DNA from: Paramacrobiotus metropolitanus
Taxonomy: Eukaryota > Tardigrada > Eutardigrada > Parachela > Macrobiotidae
Direction: 5' to 3'
DNA: 64,000 bases
Assembly: GCF_019649055.1 (NCBI RefSeq)
Contig: NW_026570233.1
Location: 806,001-870,000, forward strand
Position numbers and translations under genes: made by a program. The notes below the pieces were generated by a model. It saw only the letters and a program-made list of their open reading frames with translations, had not been told where the DNA came from and made no database searches. Each line of letters opens with the position of its first letter. Within the stretch, counting starts at the first letter, position 1. Below, piece after piece: positions 48,101-63,100 of this stretch.

Positions 48101-51100
48101 TTTATATTTTATTTTTCTTTGTTACAGCAACGATCTTCTTGACCTTTGACCGAATTAGGCGGGCTGAAAAAAAATGATAAAAAATTCGACTAATTTAAGG
48201 TTGTAAAAAATCAATAATAGCGCGGTATACAGGCATAAACGATGACAGCGACAATTTTGCGTGAAATGCAACATTATGACCATATTGGTATTAGTTGGGC
48301 AAACAATGGCATCAGCATAATTCGGGCAATATTGAATATTGATTCAGGCGCACCACTGCATAACACCGGTGTGTTGAACAAAGCGTTTTCGCACGTACTT
48401 TGTGACTTGGCGCTGGACACCGGCGCAGCCTCTTGAGCCGCTGCATTAGACAATTTTGTGACAATTGTCGGCACTTGACAGTAACGAAGAGTGCCGTGTG
48501 CACAGTGTCGCGGAATGTTGATATCTTAGAGAAAAAAACTAACAGCCTGCGTTTCTTAAACTTTCTTTCGTTACAGGTACCCGGCATATCGGCATCCGGA
48601 GTGCTACATGTGGAAGTGCTCAGCTATACCAGTCCAGGTATGTTGTCAAGCGATTGCTCGGCAAATAGTCCGCAGCGCCAAAAGCAACACACTGTCCAAT
48701 GGGTGTACAGCGCGGAAACCGGCGCACTGTAATTATCCATGCATGCATAGTATGACGCATAATGTAGAGTTTAAGAGTATAATTGTTGGCGTGGGGAGAA
48801 ATGGTTCGCAGAATCGACTGTGGACTGTGGTTGGGCTGAGTTGGTGAAGAACGCGGGTTCGACATGTTGACTAAGTAGTCATGAGTGGTTCGCCGTCAGA
48901 ATGCTGGTCAAAAGTCAGCAAAAACCAGAACCTGACATCCTGTTTTATTCAATAGTTCGATGATGAAATTCCTTGTCAATAGCATTTTGGCAGCCTTAGG
49001 GAATTAAAGTGTAGTAAGGACTGCTTTGAATAAGCAGTCATAACTTATGACTTATATTTAGTTATAGATATGAGTGCTACATATTTCGTGCATATTCTGG
49101 AAAATCGCGATGACTCTTAAAACACTTGATTCATAAAACGTTAATAAATTTTTGACTAGGTAGAATGATTAAGTACCTAAAAAAGCTCTTTAATAATTTT
49201 GCAACTGACCGAGACTAGCGTTTACCCCTGCAAAGGAAACAGCAAAAAAATTTTAAGCTTTCCCTAGTTCGAGATACGATAATATTATTACCATGCCACT
49301 TTATTATTCAGATTTTAATTTGACTGGCTTTATAATTAATTAATTTCGCATTCGCCTGCTTTACAATTTTGGCCAGTGACAATGCCGACACACTGGGAAG
49401 CAAGAATAGTTAGTTATTCGATGCCGGTTAATTAACTACTGTTGTCATAGAAATCAAATGAAGCGATTTTATTAGGCTGCTATGGCAACCGCATTGTTAT
49501 TGTAGCCGGGTGTCATTTAACACAGTGACAACCATCATAAAACCTGCCATTTAATTGACACATCTAAACGACGCTAATGACCTTGGCACTACTGTGTGTG
49601 TTGATACAGGTGCATCGAGGATACGACCGTCGTCCCTCTGCTGTGATGCCGGCGACAGCGCCGAGCCGGCCTGCTCGGCACCTTGTGATATTTTTGTATC
49701 GATATGTATTAGCAAAGAGAACCTCAAATCCCGTTTTCCCAAAGGCCTGACGGATGCGGACAGCATTGACTGCGGCGATGGGAAGCTGATCGATGCGCGG
49801 CTGCCCTCGCCCTTCGGGTATCCCGACGGTGCCCGGGTGCCGGCTAATCTGCACTTTAAGAGCGCCTTCGACGGCCGGTGGGCGGGATATCAGAATATTC
49901 GTCTGCAGTTGCGACGCGGCGATAAGAACGGGAATACAGAGAGTGTCGACCGGTTTAGTGTCAACTATTTCAAGACCGATGCGTTCGATGAAGGCAGCTA
50001 TACCGGGAAGGTCTTCACGGCGTCGGGGATCAGACCGAATTCTACATCCAAGTAAGAATTGTTCTGCATAAAAAAATTTGGGAAAAACAGATAAAAATTA
50101 ATTCGAAAGGTTCAACTTTAATCAAGGTCGCGTAGTTACGAAAAACTACTGAATATGAGACATTAGTACTGCCAAAAACCATGCGTGACTGGCGTTGTAG
50201 TCGATAAAGATCGCACTTATGTTTATTATTTCGCATGCCATAAATTATGTTAATGCGGAAGATATCATCGGTACTGGTAAATTGTCGCTTGCCGTAACCA
50301 GTGTAAATTCCTTCTCGTCCGCCAAAGTATTACGCTCAAGTAATCAGTTGTTTTTGAACTTTCATGTTTTCCAAACTATCGCATGACTTTTTAATTATCT
50401 TATGCGTTGATCTTGTATGCAATTTAAATACACAGTAAGCTGCAACTGAGTGCAGATAGCAAGTAAACACAGCACTTTGGATGTGGTGTATCTATGTCTT
50501 ATGCTAATCAGTTTGGCTCGTATTTCGGGTTTTGTAGATCACATACATTAACATATTACACTTAGTTGCACTTCAACTTCAGATTTCTTCGTATTTAAAT
50601 TGTATGCAAACTTCTTTGCACTTTGGATGTACGGCTGTCATAAAACTAATGCCCTTTTGTGAACACCATGATTCCAATTAGCCTAATTGTAAATGACCAA
50701 TCAGCGACGCTGTAAGCATTGTGTTCCTGCATCTCAACAGGCTGGAAGTGCGCGTGGCCGCTGTATGCGACTACACGTCGTCGCGTAGTGTGGCACCCTA
50801 CTGCGAGAACGCACCATGCAGCCCGACAGATGACTGCACTGGCCATTACACCTGTCATCCGGCCACCGGCAAAAAAGGTACGTCGCGATGTCGATGCCTC
50901 GTGAAATATGTGCCAAAGGGTCAAATCCACGTTATAGACAGCATTATAGACAGTCATCTTTTGAAGCATACTTACTTGATATTACGTGAGAATTCCGGCA
51001 TGCTTAATCACTCGGCATGTGCCGATGTATCTTTTGCAGTGTGCTTAAACGGATGGACCGGAACCAAGTGTAATGAGCGCTTAGCACTGCTGCCCGCCTG

Positions 51101-54100
51101 CGCCAAAGGTATGGTAATAAATCTGAACGATAAGGATGTTTGGATAATTAACGTCACGGGTCTATTAAAGATTACGTTACATTTGCTAACCTTTATGACG
51201 GAGTGTTAAGATTTCGCTACGTTTCCAACTTTTATGATGAGGAGTTGATTAGTGAGAATTATGGCGTTAAGTGCGTGAAAGAAATGGTTCGTTGGGTGTG
51301 ATACAGTGATTGGTTTTTGCAGATCATCAGTGTGCCAATGGTGCACCGTGTATCGTCAACGGAACCTCACCCAGTGATTACTGTACGTGTCATACGACGC
51401 ATTACGAATCCGTCATTGTCATGTCGCTGTTGTTGACTTGTTATTTGTTGACCTTTGTTAGCCTAACAAAAGATCGCTGTTATTAATTAATTGCTAATAA
51501 CTGCACAACTGCTCTGTTCTAATAATTTGTCATTGCGGATCTCGACTGTGATTGGTCGATTTCGTTCCTGTTTCTCTATTCATTTTATACATGCTTTTGT
51601 GCGTAAAAGTAATTTTATATTGACGCAATATTGTCTCTCTTAGTCGCGAAGGTATAATTTATTCCGTTTTGCAGACTGCTGCTGCTCCGTCGGCTGGCAC
51701 GGTCCCCACTGCGATAAACCAGCCGGCATCGATTTCGCCCGTCTGCGCGTCAAAACCACCAGCCTCGATGACGAATTCAACAGCCTATCGGATGCCGTTG
51801 ACGATGAATTCCTCCCGGCCGATTTGGTCATCAGGCCGCAGATCCGCAAGGTCCGCCAAGCTCCGCCCAACCCCACCATTCGGGTGGGCGTGCAGGTTCC
51901 CGAGACCGCCGGCCGCGTCCTCCTGGTTCCGACCGTCAACGCCACCGCCCCGGGTTTCGTCGGGCACCGACCGCTGTTCAACATCAACGCCCAGACGGAT
52001 CCGCAAATCTTCAGCTCCATGCAGCTGATCAACATGGTGTCGCCGGTGGACGGAGCGTTGGGCGTGCATAAAGTGGCCATTATGAACGCGCCCAAGAGCA
52101 TTCAGGACTTGGAGGCTGTCCTGCAGACGGCATGGTGGAATGCCAATTTTGGTAACAGTACGTTGACTAACTCCCGCACTAACACATTTATTATGATGTG
52201 AAAGGCCATGGATTGTGAGTTAAACATTTTTGGTTGCAGAAGCCCAAGGTCTGTCGCAGAGCGCGGTGACCGTGAAAATCCTGCAGTTCCGCGATTATGG
52301 CCTGTTTTCGGATCAGGGGTGAGTGAACGTCAGCTAAAATGGAACCGCAAAATGAGTAAAATTTTATGGTATTTGTATGGCGCCTCCAGTTTGCGAATCA
52401 GCTTGAAATTGATTGGCAGGAATTTTTACGCAAATTTGCCTAGTCTGCGTTGGCAAGCGAATGCTTAATGTACTCGTACTACAGGGTGAATGTCGTGTAA
52501 TGAAGCTGATTTTATTCGGCTTCGGCCAGCATACATAACAAATCGCCTGCGCAGGTTTACACTAATTAAAACCATCAAATTTTTAAACATTAAAAAACAT
52601 CCAAAATCGTTAGTGACTCGCATGATCTTAGGATGTGCGTTAAGTGTACCCAAAACAGCCGCTGCATTTCCACGGACTACCGCTAAACTTAAACGTTGTC
52701 TTAAAAAGGCGGTAGATCGTGGTTCCCCGGTAACTTCACGGATCTTTCTGCCGACGAAACGGATAAGCTCGGCGATGTCGTGTAATTGTAGTGCAGTGTA
52801 GTACATCGGCTATCCGTGCTACGCACCTGGAATTCGATGAAATATGAATAGTTTGCATGTTTGACATTGCACGTAATCTAACGATTTTCTTTTTTTAACC
52901 GTCCAGTTGATGATAAATTTCTTGAATAAAATTTTTCCAGCGTGAAGAAATAGTTACTCTACTAATTTTTTCGTGTTGCAGAATCCCTGTGATCGAAGCA
53001 ACCTACGCCGTCGGTCTCAACCGCTCCATCGTGCCGGCCACCTTCGACACCTCCACGGTCCGCCTGCCCGACATCCAGGGATTGACCCGCGCCCTGCAGA
53101 CTCGTGATTTGCAGTTGTGCGATTGTGATGTGTACGAAGGACGCTATCTCCATTTAGTCGGGATTGTCAGCGTCGGCTCCAACGCCACCCAGTACCAGCA
53201 GGCCATGCAGGCGGTCTGGTTGAGTGTCGGGCCGGAACTGCGCTGTGGCAACTGCCAGGTCAGCGTCCGCTTCGCCCGGACCGTCATCACAGTGGGAACA
53301 GCCGGGTATGCTAACGAAATACAGTTCATATACGTATAAAAATAAACAAAATATAAGCAAAATATATTAATGATATAAAATGTATACATAATGTAAAAAT
53401 ACACACAAACATAACAGTATTATAATTATGTAAAGTAGTTATATGATATAAAAATATACCCAGTTTTGCTTTGATTTTTTTTATTCAGTGATTTTTTTAA
53501 AAGTTTTTTTCACTTTGAATTTTATAGTACGTATGATTATAAAGGTATCTGTTCGTACAGTTTTACAAGTTATTTTCTGTTTGCATTTGTATAGAAATAT
53601 TTGTATTAAAATCACTTTTTACCCGAAAAGTATTTGCATATTTGTATTAAAATCAATTTTTACCCGAAAAGTGTTGACCATAATATTATTTCTTTAGGGT
53701 GCGATTGACGACCATCCCATACGTTGTGCTGCTGAACAATAAAGTCTGGGCGACGCAGACCTTCGTGAATATGCAGCTGGATCCCAGTGCCGTCGAAACG
53801 GCGCTGGCGGCGGTCGGGCAACCGGTGCAAGTGTACCATGGAACGCAGTTGCCGGTTTACGCCGCACTGGCCTTCGTCAATTACCTCAACGCTAACATCC
53901 ACTTTCAAGATATCCCGGCGGTGCAGCGAAGTTTACAATCGTATCTGGACGCTCGCATGCGTAAGGCTATATGAACCGCTAAATGAACGACTCCACTGAG
54001 TGTAGAGAAATCAAATTTAAGCGTTGTCGTAGTGTAGCGGCTGTATGCCATATGTGATTCGGACCGTTAAAAATAACTTACAGCTCGCTTTACAAATTCA

Positions 54101-57100
54101 GATGTCTTATTAATTTTTTTATGATCTGAATTACTAGTACTCGTATTATAGCTATCTTACAAATCTTTAATTTTTCCATAGCCCGACCCCCGGTACTTGC
54201 AACGGTATGGAATCTGGAGCCGTTCTTGGATCCCACTGCGTAAGTAACGGCCAGTATAATATTAAGCGAAAACGCCGGTTTAGTAAAAACGAACGTACGG
54301 AGTATTTGAATTACGATAGGAACGTCATTACGCAATCGTCCTACTTCCTGTCCCTGCCCAACGGCGAGGTCATGGACCCGCGTCTCTTCTACGCTCCCCC
54401 CATCATCGACATCCTCTCCCGACAAAGCGAGGGCAACGTATCGACCTTCACCGGTGAGACATTGGGCATCCACCCAGTGTACCTGTACGGCGACATCAAC
54501 GCCAATCTCCTCCGCTCCGTGGCCGAGATCCTCAAGATGACGTACGCCGAGCAGAACACCGGCCAGGTCAACCCCGACGACGTCCAGGTGGCCGTGGTCA
54601 GTATGGACAATGGCTTGGTCCAGGCTTTGCCGCCGCAAAGCGGGATGACCCGGGTCACCGAGCTCCACGTGTCGGCCATGGTCGGCGGTGTCGACCCGGA
54701 CCGGAAGCCCAATCTGACGCCCTTCCACCAGATGTTGACGGCGCCGGATTCGCAGAATGTCCTGGATACACGGTTGACGGCATTCGATACCAAAGTGTGC
54801 CGGAACTGCCAGTTTAGGAAGCTGCGTACGTTGAATTTGTTGCAAGTGGACCCTACCACGGCGTCGGTGGCTGATGCGCAGGCTATTATGGACAAGCTCT
54901 TCTCGGCGTGGATTGCGGCCAATCCCGAGTCACCGTGGCTGCCGATGAATTTGATGCTGGCGGGGCGGGACGATTCGTTAGCCAATGAAAATGGGTAATT
55001 TATAAAACAATTAATTTTTAACAGTTTGGTTAACATACAGTATGTAAAATTAGTTACTTCTTACTTGTAAAGCTACGGTGACCTTTTTTTATTACAGAAC
55101 ACTGGTATCCCAACTTTTATACTCGGTGGGCTACCCGCTGCCAAACTTCAACTGGTACATTCCCCGCGATCCATCTAACGACAATCTGGAGCGTCAACTT
55201 GCCCTCGTCAAAGCCGTGCCGTTTTTCGGTACACCTATTCTGCCGCAACGGATCTCCCTGAACAAACATATGGGAGCGGCTGATCAGACGCTTTTCGCTA
55301 CCGCCGCCATGCGGGCGTGGGCGGAAGACAAAGATGGTATGCAGCATTTTGCCTAAAGGTCATCTAAACGAAAAGCATGATTTCTTTTTTTTTGCAGATT
55401 TGAGACTGTGCCTGCAACCGGATGCCAACTGCTTCATCGCTGTGGCTGATGCCGAGAATCCAGCCGTTAACAATGTCAAGTACGTATATACGGCATGATC
55501 TGCAATAATAATTGATTTGTAAAGGCCAAATAAAGTATATATTAAGTCAGCAATTTCGTTGCCAACCTGTAACCCGAAATTTTCTTGTAGTGGCAATCCG
55601 CAGTATCTTTACAAATATTTCATCCTGGTAAACGATAAAGTCTACACGCCTACCAGCCCGCTCTCCCAATCCCAACTGATCAAACTCCGCAACACCATGG
55701 ACGCCACCAGCGGTACCGGAGCGGGCGGCGCCGTCGTGGTCATCGCTCCTCCGGCCGGCTCCAACATCACCATCGCCGTGACCCAGGCGCCCACGACGAC
55801 GACCACCACACCGGCCGTTCCTGCCACCCTCCCCGGCGGGGCAGCGGCACCTCCTCCCCTCAACTTCACCCACTCGCTCAACATGGTGGTGGGCACGGAG
55901 CGCCAGAAAGCCAAAGTCCTGGACGCCGTCAAGAACGTCTGGTCGATGGCACTCGGCCCCAACGTCACCAACGTCCGCCTAATCCCGGTGTCCGACCAAC
56001 CCGGTTTCCCGGATCCATACACCGCGGACGGCCTCCCCATCCGCACGGTCGTCTACTTGGTCCAATGGACGCCGGTCGGCACCTACAACATCCAGAATGC
56101 GGTGTCGCTCTTCAACCAGCTCCTCCCAGCGGCTAACATCCGGGAGATCCAGTTGGCCAACCCGGGCGGCAGCACTCCAGCACCCCCTTCGGCGTTTGTG
56201 GTGGACTTTGGTAAATCTCCGGTCAACCAGTCTGTGGCAGTGGTTCCTATTATCGTTCCACCGGCACCTGCGGCCCAGAATCAGTCGGTTGGACCCCAGG
56301 CTGTGGTCCCGATTCTTGGTCGTAGTCCCGGACCCAATTTGAACGCCACGACTACCACGGCGGCATCCGTCGGTCCCGCCGCCCCGATTCTAATCATCCC
56401 GGCGGCCTCCACCGCGACAACGGCGGCCCCGAACGTCATCAAGGGTCCCTTTGTCATCCATGATACCCTCGCCATCACCGCCGACACCAAACGCCAGCGG
56501 GACCGCATCCTGGAAGATCAGGTCAAACCCCAGTGGGTCCAGGCGCTCGGTCCGGGTGTCCCGCGGTTCAACCTGATCGTCAAAGGTGACCAGACCTACT
56601 CGACACCCTCCGCGCCAGAAGGCAAGACGCCCGCTGGCAACAGTATCCGGCAGATTAACTACGATATCGCTGGTGTGTCTGGTGCGCCGATAGATACCAC
56701 CGCCGCCTTGAACAAGTTCCATGAATTGGCGGGACAGGCCGGTCTCCATGACGTGTGGGCCATTCCGGATCAGTACGGCACCATGGTCTTGGCGTCGACC
56801 ATTCCCAAAGCCACAACGACCACGGTGGCGTCCGCTGTCGGCCCTGCGGTGGCAGTCATCATTCCCGCAGGACCGGTGGCAACAACTGCTAAGGTACCCA
56901 CAACGCGCCGCCCGGTGGTGGCCCACGGCGACTTCAGCTTGCCGGACGTGATTGCCATTACGGCGGACACACGGCGACAACGGGATCGCATCCTGGAAGA
57001 TGAAATCAAACCAGTCTGGCGTGAAACATTCGGTATGTTATCTGTGTATGTTACTTTTAGGGTGAATGTCCTAAAGTGAAAATAGCCGGTGAATGTTGTG

Positions 57101-60100
57101 TGAAAAAAGCCCTTTCGTTATTTTATTGCAACAGCTCCACGGGGCGGTTGATTTAACGACAAATTATATAATATTTTTTCTTGTAGGAAAAAACGTTTCC
57201 GATGGCTTTAAATTCACCGTGAAAGGCGATAGCACGTTCAATCCACCGAGCACTCCCGAAGGCAAGAGCATCCGCCAGATTGCCTATACCGTCGACGGAA
57301 TGTCCACCGTGGACCTCAACTTCAACGAAGCCGCAGACCAGTTCCACGTGCTGGCCCTCAACGCCGGCCTCCCGAGTCTGTGGGCGGTGCCGGATCCCTA
57401 CGGCAACTGGATCCTGGCCTCGTCCGTCCCCAAAAAGACCACCACGACGGCCGCCCCTACCACCACCACCGCCAACGCCACCGGACTGGCGGTCATTCCG
57501 ATCGTCATCCCCGGTTCCGGCGAATCACAGCCGACCCCGGCGCCAACCGAGGCACCGGTTCTGGTTCCGGAAGGCACCACCCGTCCCCCGCTGATCGTCC
57601 CGCCCGGACCCTTCACCATCCAGGACGTGGTGGGTGTGGTGGCCGAGACGAAGCACCAACGCGACCAGGCCTTTGCCACCGCCATCCAACCGGCGTGGCA
57701 AGCGGCGCTGGCACCCGTCACGCAGTTCAACCTTCAGCCCATCACGGACACCGCGTATACCACCGCGACCCAGGACAACGTCAACGGTGTCCGGTTGGTC
57801 GGTTACGTCGTCAACGGAGTGGCTGACGCTCCGTTTGACACCAACGCCGCGCTGGAACGCTTCCATGATTTGATCGGCGGGGCCAAACCCCCGGGAGTGT
57901 ACGCCATCCAGAATAAGTATGGGAACCTGGTGGAGGTGGCCAGCCTCCCCGCTCCCGCGGCGACCACGACTCCGGCTGGAATATTACCGGTGTTTATCGT
58001 CCCAGGACAGAACAATCAGACCGCGGTGGTAACCCCAAACGGCACCGTCATTCTCCCGGCCCAACCGGCCACCGCCATCCTTCCGTTTGAGCCCCGCGCG
58101 TCCGGAAGTGTGCTGCTAAAGAGTTACGCCGATACCGACGCGCCGGCGATCCAGGACACGCTGGACCAATTGTGGGCGGGTGCGCTCGGTGCTCCGGCCG
58201 AGAGTATCAAGATCGCTCAGTTGAACAGCAGCGGACCGACCGGCAACACCACCGCGGACGGCGCCCCGATTTACAGTTATAACTATCTCTTGTTGGCACT
58301 GCCCAATGTCACCGCCAACGTTTCGGACGCTTTCCCCGCATTCATCCAGATGCTGACCAACGGTGACCTTCAAGTGAACCCAGAGGCGCCGGCTAATATC
58401 ACGGAGCAGGTCAATAAAAACGACACGGCGATTCTCGGTGTGCTTCAGAGTCTACAGCCGGTAACTACCGTTGCGCCAAGAACCAGTACCGTCGCGCCGG
58501 GACCGGCCGTTGTCTCTGTATTAAGTTTCAAGGAAAGCCAAGACGTGATTATTCCGGATGCGAGCGCAGCACAGCCGTTTATGGATGGATTGAGACATTT
58601 GTGGGCACAGGCTGCCAGTAAGTGCTGTTTTGTTAATTCGGTGAAAAGACGGAGCTGCGACTATTTCACCGAATTATCTCATACCAAATAAATTGTCGAA
58701 TATGGTATACAATAGAAGTACTCGTATTTCTTTTAACTTATAATTTCTTACAAAATTTTGCATTTCTTTAGTTATTTTTTTTATACAGAATTACTATCTT
58801 TATAATTTTATGCCAAAATTCTGGCATGTACACATATTTCTGTAAATATTTTTATACGTTTATCTATACTCTAAGTATGTTTAAAAAATTCTTTAGGGAT
58901 TTAGAAATTCATTTTAATTTCAAATAATTCTCGTATTTCCGGCATTTTCGAGGTAAGCGTCAAGACATCGTGGCGAATACGATAACTTGACTTACATACA
59001 CCTTAATAACACCGTTTTCTGCAGACGTCGAAGATCCGGCAGTGCAAATTGGCTCACCTAAACTCACCAAATCCGATCCGCCCCGCGTCGCTCCCAACGG
59101 CGTGCCAATCCAGAACCTAGTATACGACGTCACCATCCAGAACAATAGCGACCCGGTGAATGTGATCCGCGCCCGCGAGAGGGCCTTGGCACCTAAGTCC
59201 TCCATCGCCGGCATGCTGTTCTTCGGTTCCACCCTGGCCGCCAACACCACCAACACCAGCACGGCGACCATCGTGCCCATCCCGGTACCGCTTCCAGCGG
59301 GAGCGACCACCGCCGCCCCGGTGGTGGCCACCACTTTAGCGCAACAAGCTTTGCCACCAGCGCCACCTGTGTACTACCACGACCTGGACGCCCACATCGC
59401 CAACATGGACGTGGTCAATCAATTGCAGAACGACCTCGGGGTTCTTTGGTCCCAGGCGTACGGTGTCCCACAAGGAAACGCCCAAGTGGTCGTCCAGGGA
59501 ATGCAGCCAGTGGGTGTCGACGAGAACCAGCGACCCATCAGCCGGGTCCAGTACACTGTGCAGGCACCAAAGAACGAGACGCCGGAGATCATCGATACCT
59601 TTACGAAACTGTTACTGAACTCGCCCATCAAGGACATCCTGGTGGTACCGAGTAACCCAGCGCCGCCGGCCGGAAAAACCTCCCATTCGGTGGAGATCGC
59701 CGTGTCCAACCCACAGGAACTCGACGCCGTGTACAGCGGGCTGCGCAACTCGTGGGCCTCGACGCTCGGCTTGGACCAACAGCCCGGGGCGGTCACCGTG
59801 GCCCTGACGGCGCTGTTGCCCGAGAACGTGGCCACCCAGAACGGCGTGCGCGTCCAGAATGTCACGTATGATCTCACCGTCCCGCCCAATGTCGCGGTGG
59901 GCCCCGAGCAGGAGCAGGCATTCATGCAGGCGCTCTTGGCGTCACCCGCCCGACCGTATCTCTTTGTCCGTGGTGAACCTGTTCCAGCAACCACGACCGC
60001 GCCCAATGGATCCGTGTTTGTAGTCCCGGTCCCGGTTCCTGTCCCAAGTGGACCGGCGCCGATTGCCCTCACTGACTCCATCATTCTCACGCCCACCTCC

Positions 60101-63100
60101 CGAGGCGCCACCGCCAACATTATGGTACCGGTGAAACAAGCCTGGGTGACCGCTTTGGGACCCAGTGCTTCCGACGTCCAGTTGACGATCAAATCGGACA
60201 GACCCTACAGCCAACCAACCACCGAAGAAGGCAAACCCATTCGTAATATCACCTACGACGTAACGGGAGTATCCAGTACCGGCCCGGTCGATGAGTACGC
60301 CGTGAAGGAGAAAGTTCGGCAGCTGTTGGCCACGAAACCGGTTGACAACGTCTTCCTGGTGCCGCCTCTGGGAGAGCGTCCGGCGACGGTTGCCACAGTG
60401 GCGCCGGAGACCACGACCAACGCCTCGGTGCCGATCGTGCCGGTGGTGCTGACCACCGCCCCCGCGGAGACCACACTTGCCCCGGGTGAGACCGCTACGA
60501 CCGCCAATGCCACCGGCCTTGCGGTGATCCCGGTCGTTGTCCCCGGTACCGGCGCGGAAGCCACCACCGCGGCACCGGTGACCGCCATGAAATTCCTCCA
60601 ACTGCGCCGCCCGGTGAAGGCCGGCGATGAAGCGGAGATCGCCGCTCTGATCGCCGCGGCGTGGGCGGAAGCCAACAACCGGTCGCCCAACGATATCCAG
60701 GTCAACGTCACTAATATCGCCCCCACCGTCGACGAGAAAGGTCAGCCGTCTTCCAACATTACATACTTACTGACATCGCCGACCGCGCTCGTGGTCCCGG
60801 AAGGCCCGGCGATGACGCGAGTGCTGGCGCAGAAGAACTGGCCGGTGTGTGATCAATGTTTCATGGTGCCGGAGCAGAAGGTCTTCATGACCATGCCTGA
60901 TCCGCATCACATCGACCCGACGGAGATCCGCAAGGGCCTGAACCAAGGGGTCACCCTGGCCAATCCGGACATCGATAGCACCAGGCTCCAAGTGGGCTTC
61001 CCGCAGTCCTCCCCACCCAAGGCCACGGAGCTGGTCAGTGAGGATCAAAAACGGCTGCTTCAGGTCAACTATTTCGTGGCGGCAATCAATAACCAGAACC
61101 AACTGATGGGAGCACTTCCGCCCAAGGTGGACCAGGTCCAGGCGCAGTTCCCGGACCGCACCGTGTACGCCGAAGGGGATGCGCGCCTGCGTGAACCGGT
61201 AATTCTCCACATCCAACGCCGCGATGACGCCTGGCAGCCGGAATACAACAATCCGGATCAGGTCCGCAAGAATATCCGCGAGGAACTGGAGCGCATCGGG
61301 GATAAGGCGGTGAAGAACGTGGCCGCCCAGCGGAATCTTCCCTGCAACGACTGCACCGGAAAGGTCCTGGATGTCATGGATCTGTACGGCCGCTTCGGGC
61401 GACACTTCCTGAAGGTCATCATCTACCCGGAGAACATCGGCAACGGCTACCCGGATGCCAGCGTGATTGCGGATATTAAGAAGGAAGCGGAGGGTCTGAT
61501 TAATAACTCCAAACAGCCCATCACGGTATCACCAGAATCGGACCGAGCTACGATGGCTACGGATCCGGAGAAGGTGTACTTCAGGGATTACCGCGGACGC
61601 CCGACGATCTATGACATACGCAATAAGGAGTCAGAATTCCTGCAACCTTGGCTCAACATCAACCCTGATTGTAAACCCGTCGGCAAGGTGGACTGCGGTC
61701 TGCATGCACTGATGCTGTCGGCGGAAACCCGGCAAGCCATTTCTGACGGGTACGTATGTATAATACACAGAATGTAGGCACGATGTAAGTGCTTTGTTTA
61801 ATGCATACTCGGCAAACCAGCGCCTCTCTGTTCGAACCCACTGCTGGCTAATTATGCTCATTGGATGTGTTCCTGTTGTACTCTGTTTGTTGTGTTTTTT
61901 TGCTAAAGTTGTGAATCGCGGACCGGGTGAGTCGGGGTGACCGATTTCAGTTTTTTAGTTCTACATTTTACATATATGTCAAATATGTGTCCATGAAAAA
62001 ATTTAATCAATTTTTTAATAGGTCCAAGGTGACACGCGTGTACTACATCGTGGAAGCCAAATCACCATACGTCCATTATCCCATACCCAGGGACATTAAC
62101 ACCCCGATCCCCAGCCAACGCCTCCGCTCCATTGTCATGCCGAATAGCAGCCATGCCGCCCACAACCTCGCCGAACGCCACGCCAAGCACGCTCGCTCCG
62201 TGATGACACGAGAAGCCCATCGCTTCCGTCGCCAAACTGGCGACGAGGCGCCTCCCACCGGCGGTGAGGCTGCCACGCCTGTACAAGGTGCCGCTGCCGC
62301 TGTTCCAGCCACCCCGGCGCCAGAAACCGTCGCGCAGCCGGTACAAGCCGCCCCACAGCCAATACAACCCGTTCCGCCGCAAGTGGACACACCCGCACAA
62401 CCGGTCGCAGCCGTCGTTCAACCAGTAGACGCCGTTGTGCAGCAACCAGCCGCCAACGTCGCGCCGGCGGACAACGCCAACGTCCAGCTGACCAATTCCA
62501 CCGCGGCCCAGACACCGATACAGTTGTACTGCTACATGAAAAACAACGGCACGTTCATCCCTTATTTCAGCGAGACCGTACTGGCCCTGAAGGATGATTC
62601 TCAGGGAGCCGGTAGCGCTACCAATGCCCCCGCCGTCCCGGCGGCAGCCGCAGCCCCGACCACAGCGGCACCGAATGCCGGCAGCGAGGACGACGCCTCG
62701 CTCCGAATCGGCGCACCCCAATGTACGGACTGCGTTTGCGGCATTCCGGCTTATAAGATTCTTCTCAAAGGTCACGTTCCTAAGGACCAAGTGGCCAATG
62801 TTACCAGGGACATCGGCCGAGCGTGGAGGGATACCCATGGTGCTATTCTGAAAGATGAAGCCGGCATTGATCTGGATAAATGGGTGCCGTATGTTGTCGA
62901 ACAGGAACCGAACTACGATTACCGCGATGCCAAATAGTAAGCAAGACGGAGTCAATTAACTCATCTCATATGTTAATTACATCAGCTGACAGTTTCTTTT
63001 GACAGTTGACACTTTCTCTTTGCAGCGGTAACTTAACATACTTAACGTACACGATCCTCGTGGCGAACGGAACAACGGATGATTTACTGATCCCCGATTT

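Larger units (their letters stand above)
42199..48576 (+). other. Presumed first intron of the DSL gene (6.4 kb)
   Basis: The intron runs from AAG|GTAAGA at 42199 to TTACAG at 48576. It holds degenerate repeats at 42.96-43.48 kb and a possible small secreted-peptide gene at 43.9 kb with its own TATA box. The rest is AT-rich with no visible gene. It may be partly intergenic if the signal-peptide exon belongs elsewhere. Confidence 0.45.

Noticed and set aside
61815-61850. A tRNA B-box-like GTTCGAACCC word
   Set aside because: No A box, cloverleaf or RNA polymerase III terminator at the right spacing; it sits in an intron of the DSL gene.
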